This document shows positions 7,629 to 16,015 of a stretch of DNA of 16,142 nucleotides, piece after piece (within the stretch, counting starts at the first letter, position 1; every line of letters starts with the position of its first letter). Below the pieces are notes generated by a model, which had not been told where the DNA came from, searched no databases, and saw only the letters and a program-made list of their open reading frames with translations. The translations under genes were made by a program, and so were the position numbers. The DNA lies in NCBI GenBank assembly GCA_000818945.1, contig KN805474.1, forward strand, positions 42,847-58,988, written 5' to 3'. This stretch comes from Schizochytrium sp. CCTCC M209059 (lineage: Eukaryota > Sar > Bigyra > Thraustochytrida > Thraustochytriidae).

Positions 7629-8459
7629 CTAGCGGCTGGCAGCCTCGGTCCGCTTGCGCAAAGAGGTTTTCAAGTTAGCAATCTTGGTGGCGATCTTCTT
7701 GTCATCGGGAAAGTCGGCGGGCAGACGGCCGCCGTTCTTCTCGACAAGGACAGCCTTGAGCCAGGCCTGGAGCTCCTTTGGTTTCGTTTGTGGGTTCTTG
7801 GTGATTTCATTTCGCAAGAGCTCGCCGTACTCGTGGGGGAACTTTGCGCGCGGCTTCTTGCTGTCGTCGCCAGCGCCAACGCCCGAGACGTCGGTCTCGC
7901 CTCCCATGTGGTGGCCGTGCGGCTGATGGTGATGCTGGTGCATGGCCATATCCATAGGACGCTGCATGGCGGCACTCGTGTAGTTCATGTGCGGGTCAGT
8001 GTAGTGCTGCTGCTGCGCCACGGCCTGCGCGGGGGCCTGAGCGCGCTTCTTCTTTGAGACCTTCTTCGGGAGGCCCGCTGCCGTCGGGTAGTCGTGCATC
8101 ATGATCTCCTGCTGGTGGGCGGGCGCAAGGATCTCCGCAATGCGCATGCGCACCTTTTGCGTGAAAATGGCCACGGGCTCATAGTCGTGGGACGCGTGCG
8201 TCGCGATGGGCACCTCGTGCGGCGAGAGGCCCAGCACGCGTGCGACGTCGGTCGGCGACGCGTTGGGCGAGAACAGCGGCACGAAGTTCATCATGTTCAT
8301 CGCCATGTGCTGCTGCTGCTGGTGTTGCTGCTGCTGCTGTTGTTGCTGCTGCTGCTGGTGCTGCTGCTGGAGGAGGTCCATGGAGTTCACCTTCTTGCGC
8401 TTGCCGCCGCCCCCGCGTCCGCCCTGCCCAGCGTCGTCTCCAGCAACCCTGCGCGGCAT
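7629..8459 (-). CDS. PolyQ/His-rich, probably nuclear protein with unassigned C-terminal domain, 276 aa
   Basis: The family is not recognised. The start is the ATG at 8459-8457, with G at -3. Order of parts: a Gly/Arg-rich N-terminus with a basic KRKK (20-23) that could be a nuclear localisation signal; a glutamine tract with three His interruptions (31-51); a conserved-looking block NFVPLFSPNASPTDVARVLG (about 59-78); a second basic cluster KKVSKKKR (about 132-139); a Met/His-rich stretch including HQHHHQPHGHH (about 174-184); and a charged, probably helical C-terminal domain (about 205-270) containing PHEYGELL, KELQAWLKAVL and KIANLKTSL. The architecture resembles transcription or chromatin regulators with polyQ and His-rich spacers. 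DNA binding by the basic C-terminal domain is inference. No membrane segments are present. Confidence 0.8.
   Translation of the reverse strand: MPRRVAGDDAGQGGRGGGGKRKKVNSMDLLQQQHQQQQQQQQQQQHQQQQHMAMNMMNFVPLFSPNASPTDVARVLGLSPHEVPIATHASHDYEPVAIFTQKVRMRIAEILAPAHQQEIMMHDYPTAAGLPKKVSKKKRAQAPAQAVAQQQHYTDPHMNYTSAAMQRPMDMAMHQHHHQPHGHHMGGETDVSGVGAGDDSKKPRAKFPHEYGELLRNEITKNPQTKPKELQAWLKAVLVEKNGGRLPADFPDDKKIATKIANLKTSLRKRTEAASR
8308..8370. repeat. CAG/CTG triplet repeat encoding the polyQ tract
   Basis: The + strand reads CTG/TTG/GTG triplets. On the coding minus strand these are CAG, CAA and CAC, giving Gln interrupted by His. The interruptions would stabilise the repeat, but its length may vary between isolates. 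Confidence 0.9.
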
Positions 8460-8989
8460 TCCGCCGGCGCAGCCGCCCGCCCGCGCCTGCCTCGCCTTCT
8501 CCCGCGCGCCGCTCGCCTTCTCCCGCGCGCGCCTGCCGCGCTTCCTCGCGCCGCCGCTTTTTCCCGCGGCCGCGCGCTTTGCCGTGCCTCGCCTGCCTCG
8601 CCGCGCCCGCTTTCTTTCTTTCTCTCTCCTCTCTCGTTCGTTCGTTCGTTCGTTCGTTCGTTTGTTTGAACCCAGCCGAAGTGAGTCAACGCGCGCCTGA
8701 TTGGAATTTGAAGGAGAGAAGAAAAGGGCAGTTCAATCAAACAGCCTGGCCCTGCGCGGCCGGCCCCCTCTGCGCCGCGCCCCGCAGCGCCCCCCTGCGG
8801 CCACTGCCCCTCGCCGCACAGGCGCAGCAGCCTTACGCGCAGGGCCGCCGTGCACCGCCCCTACCTGCGCCACTGAACGTGCCGGCACGCCGCTTGACTG
8901 TACCCACTGTCCCTCGGTAGCGCAGTGTGGCAACCTCTGCGGACTTGCGTGAAAGCAGAAGGCTTCCCCCTCCCGGGAGAACCTGGCTC
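8460..8989. other. GC-rich upstream region of the polyQ gene
   Basis: This should hold the promoter and leader of the minus-strand polyQ gene. It contains a GC-rich low-complexity stretch (8460-8610), (CTTT) and (TCGT)n arrays, and then GC-rich sequence with no coding character. Long open frames on the + strand are shadows of GC-rich composition and of the gene's antisense. Confidence 0.5.
8634..8668. repeat. (TTCG)n tetranucleotide repeat
   Basis: Eight or so TTCG units grade into TTTG at the right end. The array lies about 175-210 bp upstream of the polyQ-gene start codon. Confidence 0.9.
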
Positions 8990-9480
8990 ACTCGCGGGGA
9001 AATATGGAAAAAGAAGCGGAAAAAGAAGAAAACGCGGAATTAGCGGGAAAAAGACGCCTGTGTTAAGGTGGGGTCACCGAGGGAAAAATCGGGATGCACA
9101 ACCTATGGTACAGTAAGGAACGTACAGGAACAGCCGCCGTTGGGCCGATGGAAAGTCGGGGTCGGGCGAGGGAAAAATCGGGTAGGAGAAAGTGTAGGAG
9201 TGGACATAGGATGAAGATAAAAGGAAATAAATTGAATTTGACTTGAGAAAGTAAAATTGAAAGTTGAAAAAGAAAGAATTGTGAATTGAAAGAAAAATGG
9301 AAAGAGGGGAAAAAAAAAAAAAATAGAGCGGAAAAGCCTTTGTTCTGGAGAGGTAGTATATATATTGTAAGTAAAAAAGCGGAAACATAATAAAAACAAC
9401 TTGAAAGGGGAGTGAAAAAAGGGCGAACGAGATGAAATGAAAAGGAGAGAAAAAGGAAGGGTCGAACGAAAAGGAAAAGA
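8990..9480. other. Purine-rich (A/G) tract, gene-free
   Basis: Nearly 500 bp of + strand is dominated by A and G, with an A run at 9309-9323, a GTATATATATTG stretch at about 9356-9367 and a 16-bp direct repeat (CGAGGGAAAAATCGGG at 9078-9093 and 9167-9182). The complementary strand is pyrimidine-rich and so almost free of stop codons, which creates a spurious 229-codon open frame. I see no gene. Confidence 0.55.
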
Positions 9481-10218
9481 GAAGAGATGGAAACGTTGCA
9501 AGTGCGTGGCCGACGTGGGTAGCAGACTTCGTACAGGGTGTTTGGAGACGTGCTAGGCAAGAAGGCCCGTGGCATGTACGTCCGTAGACAGACGGTCCAG
9601 CCAAAGCGCATTGCCCTGCAGGTGTGCGTGAAGGACCTGCCAAATTGACCTTCTTTATGGACCCCGTCAAGGGTGACCTCCGGTTGAAGATCAGTCAAAA
9701 AAGAAAAGGAAAGGAAAAAACAATGGAAGAAAAAAACAAAACAAAAAAACAATTCGAGTGGGAGCGGGGGCTTTTAAAAAAAAGAAGACCATCCGGCAGA
9801 ACGAGTTCGTATGGTATGTACACCTGGAGCGGCCGCACAATAGCAGCAGCTTCAGCAGCAGCAACACGCGATGGGCGAAGTCCGAACAGAACGATTTCAG
9901 AATGTCGACGTAGTATGGCACATGAATGGACCAATGTGGCAAGAAATCTGCGCTCTCACCGGAGCGTTCGTATATCGTTCATTGACGGTAATTCCTCAAA
10001 GAACAAAAGAATGGAAAAAAAGCAACTCGCTTTTACTTTAGGCAGGTGAAATTCCGCTTCGGGGCTAGCACGAAACGGGAAAGGAGATTGAAAGCTTCTC
10101 ACGCTACTGCTCGGAGTTGGCTTCCATGTTTTGGTGTAGTTGGGTATGTTTCGGTACTGCCGGCTTCTGGCATCGACTTTAGTCGTCACCACGTCTATTC
10201 GGCCCCATAGTCCCAAGA
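9481..10218. other. Gene-free region with weak coding-like islands
   Basis: A 41-codon open stretch at 9523-9645 has G/C-ending codons and a coding look, but it is closed by stops on both sides. From 9624 a different frame stays open to 10049 through A-rich low complexity. No start, splice or family signal ties them together. A decayed gene or element is possible; chance is equally possible. Confidence 0.3.
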
Positions 10219-10564
10219 CGTGACCCTGGTTGAACGTTACGATGTAGGTTCATGATTGTACTACTGTTCTTTCGGGCACGAACCAAGCTTGATGCGGACA
10301 TACGGTGCGGCCTTGTGCTAGTCCTCAACTCCGCGCGTTCCCACGGCTCGGGTCGATGCGTTGTCTCTGCGTCGTGACCTTGGTTCAACGTTACGAAGTA
10401 CGTGCATGATTGTACTACTATAATTCCGGGCACGAACCAAGCTTGACGCGGACTTACGGTGCGGCCTTGTGCTAGTCCTCAACTCCGCGATCATCGCAAA
10501 AGTACCAGGTTCCCATGTATTTGGGCTCGTTCCTATGGCGCGGGTCGATGCAATGTCTCTGCGT
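10219..10564. repeat. 154-bp tandem repeat, two diverged units
   Basis: Unit 1 (10219-10372) is a 117-bp core plus a 37-bp linker. Unit 2 (10373-10564) repeats the 117-bp core with about 11 differences and no length change, then a 38-bp insertion (10490-10527), then the 37-bp linker again (10528-10564). A third unit begins at 10565 but diverges within a few bases. The core of unit 2 carries an inverted repeat CTTGGTTC (10379-10386) / GAACCAAG (10434-10441) with a nested AGTAC/GTACT pair. No coding frame is shared convincingly. Confidence 0.8.
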
Positions 10565-11190
10565 CGTAACCCTTCGATATTTATCATCGAAAGTTTGTTT
10601 CTCTTACGAGCAGCTTCCTGCCTGACATCAGGTCTTTGGGAAGGTCCACTTCTTTATTGTGGTCCAATAGTTGTAGCGAGATCATTTCTCGGTCTATTCA
10701 ACGACCGTAGCAAGAAGTTGCTCATTATATCGAGCTTGGCTTGATGAACTCCACAACGACTTCATAAAGTCTGAGCCATGTGGAAGTTGGGCCACGTATA
10801 ACAGACCAATGAGGCAAAAAAAAGCGCGTTCTCATCTCAGCGTGTTTTTCTCCCCATGAAACCAAGATGTCCAGATCGTGCTTTGTTTGTTTTTGGGTGG
10901 GGCCAATGAAGCAAATCCGCACAATATGAAACGCAAAAACGTTCATAAGCGAGCAGCGGGGCCCCAAATTAGGGAAACGTGTTGAAGCGAATGACGAAAT
11001 TGGGATCAAGGTGGTACTTCGGCAGCAACGTTTGCTTCTTCGTCATCTTCATTCTGTTCTTGCGAATGAACCTTGGAGGTCGTTGTTGCGAAGATTCTCC
11101 AAAAAGGAAGATGGGTAGAGTAGCGTTGTCGAAGGTTCGCGCGCGCGTACATGCTATTAACGCTTTCTGCGCACCACTGCTTTCTTGGAC
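10565..11190. other. Gene-free mixed-composition sequence
   Basis: Base composition is balanced and no frame has good codon bias. An open frame at 10979-11491 runs from ordinary sequence into a GC-rich, low-complexity tail and is probably spurious. Two short copies of a CCAATG-RGGCAA-like motif occur at 10804-10842 and about 10901-10941. Confidence 0.4.
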
Positions 11191-12061
11191 GCAGAAAAGA
11201 AGATCACCAAATTTTGCGCTTTGTTTCCCGCGACGATCACAACTCCCAACGCTTCTTCAAGTCATTTGTCGCCAACTCGACTTCGCCAACTTATCCCTCC
11301 CGCTCGTCATCTGGCTTCCCTCGCCTCGCGAGTTTCCCGGCGACCGCACTCGATCGCAAGCTCGCTCTCCGCGCTTCCCCCCAACTTCCGAGCGTTGGTC
11401 CCCTGCTCACGTCATCCCCTCTACTGCCTTCTTGCCCCGGCACATCTATCTCGGGTCTCCTCGCCCTCTGCACCCACACATGCAGAGATAAGCGACGCCG
11501 GCATGCGCTCCGCTCGGTCGCTCGCTCGCTCGCTCGCTCGCTCTAGGCCGACCCCGCCTCGCCGGCTCGGCAGCCCGATTTGGCCAAGCGCGGCGCGGCG
11601 TGGCGTGGCGTGGGGCCGAGGACTCGGGACTGAATGTCGGAGGAAAGCCGCGGAGTATGTAGGCAGGCAGGCAGGCCTATGTGGCGCTCTCTCCGAGTCC
11701 TCTCCCTTACACACAGGGAGGACCAGCAGTCAGGGCGCCGAAGCTCTCGGCCCAGGCGACCGGGGTTTCTAGGCTCTGCCTACCGGGGCCTCTAGCAGTC
11801 GCCTGGCCGCTTTTCTCCGCGCGACGGAATCCCGACTTGGAGGCCCGGAAGCGCGAAGGCGGCAGCAGGGGAACGAGAGCGGCGTGCAAAACCCGATCGA
11901 TCAATCAATCAATCTCAATCGCTCGATCGAACGCATCGATCGACGACGCGAGAGAGGAGAGCGGAGCGGAGGAGAGTAGTTTACTCGTCTCGAATCGTCT
12001 CCTATCGTAGCAAGCGCGGTTTCAGGATTTGGCGTTGGGAGGACGTGAACGGCAAGAGAAC
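11191..12061. promoter_or_regulatory. GC-rich upstream region and leader of the YeeE/YedE gene
   Basis: This holds a CTC-rich stretch (11235-11480), a (TCGC)n array at 11517-11543, a GGCGC/GGCGT run at about 11588-11612, a short GCAGG repeat (11661-11675), and a cluster of ATCGAT/ATCAAT words at 11894-11945. The transporter ATG is at 12062. TTTCAG at 12019-12024 would be an acceptable splice acceptor, so the leader could contain an intron, but I cannot identify the donor. Confidence 0.4.
11517..11543. repeat. (TCGC)n tetranucleotide repeat
   Basis: About six perfect TCGC units in GC-rich noncoding sequence upstream of the transporter gene. Confidence 0.9.
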
Positions 12062-13227
12062 ATGGACGGCCTTATCGCGCTCGGTGCAGGGACGGTCTTC
12101 GGATTCGCGCTCGACAAAGCACACACGAATGTGCCCATGGTCATCTCGCAGCAAATGGAAATGCGCGACTTCACAATGATGCGCATGTTCCTCACCGCGA
12201 GCTCCACCTCGGCAGCCGTCGTTCTCGCACTGCACGCTCTCGGACTCAAGGAGCGCAAGGCCGAACGTGGCACCGCACTCGGCTTCAAGATGCTCGGCGG
12301 ATACGGCGCCAATCTCGTTGGAGGCTTTCTTCTGGGCGCGGGCATGTACCTATCGGGAAGCTGCCCCGGCACCGTGTGGGCGCAGATTGGCGCTGGTATG
12401 CCCTTCACCATGAGCATTCTTGCCGGCGGTCTTTTGGGCGCCATTACCTTTGGCTACTTGGAAAGGCTCGGTCGCAAGAACCCCGACTTTCTCAAGCGTA
12501 ACACTGCCGAAGAGTCGGACCTCATTCCCAGCTTTCTCCCGTACGCAATTGGATCGATCGCCTTTGTCGCCATGGGCGCCGGCGTTCTTGCCGCCCTCGA
12601 CACAACCTTTCCTTGGCAGGACTCACAGGCCCGCATCCTCGCAGCAGCCCCTCCATTTGCGAACTACGAGCACGGCAAGCTTGACGCGCAGTACTGGGAT
12701 CCTGCGCTCGCCGGCTTTTTGCTCGGCCTGCTGCAGATTCCGGTCCAGCTCAGCTCCGGCAAGGCTCTTGGCCAGTCCTCGGGCTGGGTGCTCATCGCCT
12801 CGTACATTGCTGGATTTTTCGACCGCAACCTCGACAAGAATGCCCCGTACCTGACTGCAGTGCGCGAGGAGCGCAAGCCGCTTTTTCAGGTCATTGTCTC
12901 CACCGGCATCATGGCTGGGGCTGCGCTCTCACAATACCTTAGCGGCTACCCGATGCTCGCACCAACCTATGGCTCTCACAATACCTTAGCGGCTACCCGA
13001 TGCTCGCACCAACCTATGCCAACGGCGCAGGTTCCAACCTTAATGCCTTCGTGGGCGGCTTCCTGCTTCTTTTTGGCGCTCGTCTTGGTGGAGGCTGCAC
13101 TTCGGGTCATGGTCTTAGTGGCATGGCCCAGCTTTCCATTGCATCTCTTATCACTGTCGCTGGTATGTTTGCTGGCGGCATGATTTCCGCTGCTGCTTCG
13201 GGCAACTTTGCCGAAATCAAGTTCTAA
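12062..13227 (+). CDS. YeeE/YedE-family (sulphur transport domain) membrane protein, frameshifted by a 47-bp duplication
   Basis: YeeE/YedE proteins are multi-pass membrane proteins; the characterised bacterial member TsuA takes up thiosulfate through conserved cysteines. The start is the ATG at 12062 (GAACATGG context). Both halves of the family's internal repeat are visible. The first has GAGMYLSGSCPGTVW with Cys101. The second has GARLGGGCTSGHGLSG, followed by a long hydrophobic segment ending in EIKF and TAA at 13225-13227. The second half is out of frame: a perfect 47-bp tandem duplication (12925-12971, 12972-13018) shifts reading after residue 303. As written, the frame ends at a TGA at 13181-13183, with a 70-residue nonsense tail lacking the second cysteine motif. 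Counting one copy only, the gene would have 373 codons including stop, a normal length. No GT-AG or GC-AG intron removes exactly one copy. It is either an assembly artefact or a genuine broken allele. Confidence 0.88.
12925..13018 (+). repeat. Perfect 47-bp tandem duplication in the transporter gene
   Basis: Bases 12925-12971 and 12972-13018 are identical. Because 47 is not a multiple of three, the second copy changes the reading frame, and both flanks match the family only if one copy is ignored. The absence of any mismatch means the duplication is recent or technical. Confidence 0.97.
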
Positions 13228-13825
13228 ACTGCATTTCTAATGTTTATGTAAAGCCATCGTCATTTGACTCTGAAATCTCCGTTGCAAGGGGTTTGAATGT
13301 ATTTTTACCTTGTGCGAAGCAAGCACTTGATTCTATTATCCCTTTGCACACTTTTTCCATCTTCAGGCTTTGTTTAGGTTGGAGTACAAGTTTCCATTCG
13401 TCTCTCGGGTCGATGGTGTGAAAAGAAATGACATGAAAGGGATGCACGTGCCCGCGCGTGCCTCCGAAACATTCAATCCGACGAATAAGATTGGCCGAAT
13501 GTCAATCTTTTTGTTTTTCGCAGGCAGCGACCAAGAAAAGACCGAGCAAGCACACGAAACGCGGCCTGTAGCGCTCTACGCCATGTCCGCAAGAATACTG
13601 CTACACGCTTGGCTGAGGGTTTCCAAGTTGTGCTGTAGAATGCCACCTGAACCATGCGTGACAGTGCGATGCGAAAAAAAAAAGGCGGCATAGCCTAAAG
13701 CGTCGAGAAAAAAGTAAACAGCAAACGCAGAATCAATCCACGTGTGCACCGACCGCCCCCACCTCTCTCATCGCCCGCGCTCTCGCTCCGTGTCTCGCTG
13801 TCGAAGCGTCGCGTAAGCAAGCACC
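13228..13825. other. Intergenic region between the transporter and SH3BGR-like genes
   Basis: The first part is AT-richer and should be the transporter's 3' untranslated region; no AATAAA is seen. An A run lies at about 13674-13683. The stretch before 13826 should carry the promoter of the next gene. A CACGTG palindrome (13739-13744) and a C-rich run follow about 80 bp upstream of its ATG. No coding frame is supported. Confidence 0.5.
13739..13744. promoter_or_regulatory. CACGTG palindrome upstream of the SH3BGR-like gene
   Basis: The palindrome lies 82 bp before the ATG at 13826, a typical proximal-promoter distance. The same six bases occur twice upstream of the PX gene. The role is inferred from position. 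Confidence 0.3.
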
Positions 13826-14576
13826 ATGTCAAACAAGGCTCTCATCCTCGTCACCCCGTCCCGTAAGTCCCCCGCTTCGCGCGCGTGCGACGCCGCGCAG
13901 GAGTTCGAAAAAAGGAGATGGAGCAGGAGGTGAATTGTGGTGCAAGCAAGAAGGTCTGAGCGAGGGAAATGACGCGGACGCTCTGCGAGCTGCACGCTAC
14001 TCGTGCTCTCGCGAGCGCGAGCGCGGGCGTGCATGCATGCATGCACGTCCGCGTCCTACCCTGCATCGTGAATGGGTGTTTTCTCGTAACGCGAAGCGGC
14101 GACAGCGTGTCTTGCTCGCACACGAGAGCGACGTCGAGCCCCCCCTCCGGAAAAAGAAAAGCAAAAGACCATAATCTCGGATACACCCAAGTTGCCTCTT
14201 GCGAAGAATGACAGGCTGACTAACAACCTTTTACCGCGCCTCTTGTGCGTTTTGACGAACATTTACAGCGCCGACGATCGCCACGGAGAACGGCCAGCGC
14301 CGTGTGATCACGTGGATGCAGACCAAGAAGATCCGCTACCAGGAGATCGATGCCATCGACGAGAAGGATGTGCGCAAGGAGCTGACGGCCATCAGCGGCG
14401 TCACCGGCAACTACCCTCAAGTCTTTATCACGGACGGCGAGGAGACCACCTACGTTGGTGACTATGAGAAGATCGAGTCCCTCGTTGAGCTCGACGATGT
14501 TGACGAGGAGATTCTCGCCAAGAACCCTGACCTCAAGACGTTCAAGATGGTCTTTGCCGACTGCAAGGAGGAGTAA
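13826..14576 (+). CDS. SH3BGR-like thioredoxin-fold protein, 114 aa, two exons
   Basis: Two exons, 13826-13862 and 14269-14576, join in frame to give 114 residues and a TAA stop. The product matches the SH3BGRL/SH3BGRL3 family, small glutaredoxin-fold proteins without redox activity that are proposed to act as binding modules. Visible landmarks: a first strand ALILVTPSP (5-13); helix and second strand WMQTKKIRYQEIDA (28-41), like the family's GKRIQYQLVD; the cis-proline strand NYPQVFI (60-66); and YVGDYEKIESLVE (74-86), matching YCGDYELFVEA. The glutaredoxin CxxC/CxxS motif is absent, with TPSP in its place; the only cysteine is Cys111. The C-terminus is acidic. Exon 1 supplies the first beta strand, which supports the splice model. 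It is probably a cytosolic adaptor-type protein. Confidence 0.87.
13863..14268 (+). other. Spliceosomal intron, 406 bp, phase 1
   Basis: The donor is GTAAGT (13863-13868) and the acceptor is TTTACAG ending at 14268. A branch-point-like CTGACTAAC lies at 14216-14224, about 45 bp before the acceptor, followed by a pyrimidine-rich stretch. The intron interrupts codon 13 after its first base, and joining the exons gives CCG with the frame continuous. It is longer than the coding sequence it interrupts. It contains a GCAT run (about 14029-14045). Confidence 0.88.
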
Positions 14577-15211
14577 GCAAAGCAACGTACGAGCCAAGCC
14601 TCCACCGCGCTCGAGCGGTTTCGCTCCTGTTCGCATGCAGGGAGGGGGAGAAGGGCCTGCCGGCTTGAGGTCGGAGGCGCAGGAATCCTCATTTTCTTGT
14701 TCTTGCGGTGCGCTGTCAGTGCAAGGCAAGCTGACGGATCTAATGACCACACTCGCTGCCGCCGTCCCCCCTGGCCAATCTCTAAAAATTAGCAATCATC
14801 TTTCCATGCCCTGCCCTCCTTGTGTATATCTGCCGGCACCTGACAGCGAGCTGCTCGCATGCTCGATCAGCCGAGGTCACCTCGTCGCGTCGATTCAGCG
14901 AGACAGGGGTGGAATCGACCGCGCCCGCAACGCCGCTGCGACGAAGCAGTCCAGGCTCCCCTTGCTCGCTCGTCTGCATGCTCGCGCCACTGCTCTTGCT
15001 CGCAGGCCCAATCCTCCCCCCCCCCTCTCCATTCCCGAATTCGTTCGCATGCCTCGACCTGGACGTTTCCTCAGGCAGCTGCCATGTGCCTACTTGGGTT
15101 TTGCGTCGTGCACGGTGGCGAATTGTCGTGCACATCCCTGCGTCCCAATTTTCTCAAGTCGAAGATGATGATGAGAAGGAGGATGAACAGAGAGCGCTTG
15201 CTTGCTTGTCT

Positions 15212-15235
15212 TGCCTAGCCTAGCCTAGCCTAGCC
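15212..15235. repeat. (GCCTA)n pentanucleotide repeat
   Basis: Four perfect GCCTA units plus a partial one follow a GCTT-rich stretch. Confidence 0.85.
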
Positions 15236-15713
15236 AAGAAAGCTCACTCCAACCCGACCCAAGCCGACCCGACCTCCACCATCTCCTGCCTGCCGGGTAC
15301 GAGCAGCGGTTACGAGCCCGCGCCCGACGTGCACGACCTCGTCGAAGCACTCGAAGGGAACGAAGGAGGGAGGGGAGGAGGGCTGGACGGCGCAAGAGGG
15401 GATGGGAAGGAGGCTTCATTTTGTATTTGCTCTTGGCCACACGCCAGTCCCCGGCACGGCTGTGCTCGCTTCCCTGGATCACTTACACGCGCAGCGAGTT
15501 AGTAGTGGTCGAGTGGCCGAGAAACCCAGGCCGGCCGAGCGAGACCCAGCTGCAGAGCGCTGAGCTGAGAAGTAACTCAAGCCCAGCACGCACGTCGAAG
15601 TCTCAAGGAGTCCTGCAAGAGCAGGTCGTGCCCGCCAAGAGGACCACGAAGGACGACGGTATCGAAGTCGCCAACCAGCCACGCGAACAGCCACGGCAAG
15701 GAAAACACGCAAA

Positions 15714-15748
15714 GCTTGCTTGCTTGCTTGCGTGCCTGCGTGCTTGCC
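15714..15748. repeat. (GCTT)n/(GCGT)n tetranucleotide repeat
   Basis: GCTT units (15714-15730) grade into GCGT and GCCT variants. It is noncoding. Confidence 0.8.
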
Positions 15749-16015
15749 AGGCCCCAGCAAGCTTAACCCAGCCAAGAAACAAGCAAAGAAAGCATCCAAG
15801 AAACAAACCTGCAACGGGAGCGGTCCGCGCGGCCCTGCGCAAGGAAGGAGCTGCGCGAGAGCGGAGTCCGAGTCGAGCGCCAGGAGCTCGAGACTCGGCC
15901 CCGCACGAGGACGAAGCAGGCAGCGCGAGGCTCGACCGGCCCAGGAAAACACGGGCGAGGCCTCGGCAGCTTCGAGCTTGGCCGCGCGGAGAAGCGAAGC
16001 CACGCAGAGCAGAGC

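Noticed and set aside
8094..8920. Long + strand open frames opposite and beyond the polyQ gene
   Set aside because: They are antisense shadows of the CAG repeat and of GC-rich upstream sequence, giving Leu/Val, Cys or Ala homopolymer products.
8905..8985. tRNA-like A-box (TAGCGCAGTGTGG)
   Set aside because: There is no matching acceptor stem, no clear anticodon arm and no proper GGTTCGA T-loop at the expected distance.
9063..9752. Long open frame on the minus strand, 229 codons
   Set aside because: The strand is pyrimidine-rich, so stop codons are rare. The product is a Phe/Leu/Ser low-complexity chain without a domain or codon bias.
10179..10587. Two minus-strand frames with similar products across the 154-bp repeat
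   Set aside because: Their similarity simply reflects the tandem DNA repeat. The frames end in unrelated sequence and have no family match.
10979..11772. Overlapping + strand frames of 170 and 195 codons upstream of the transporter
   Set aside because: Both are Pro/Ser/Arg-rich products of a CTC/TCGC-rich stretch, and the frames overlap one another. The first lacks an ATG at its listed beginning, and neither contains a recognisable domain.
12029..12061. Upstream extension of the transporter to 12029
   Set aside because: The extension starts at TTG, not ATG. The first in-frame ATG at 12062 has a good context and fits the family N-terminus.
12942..12989. A short intron removing one copy of the 47-bp duplication
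   Set aside because: The duplicated unit contains no GT, and a 47-bp removal starting with GC does not end in AG. Splicing cannot restore the frame.
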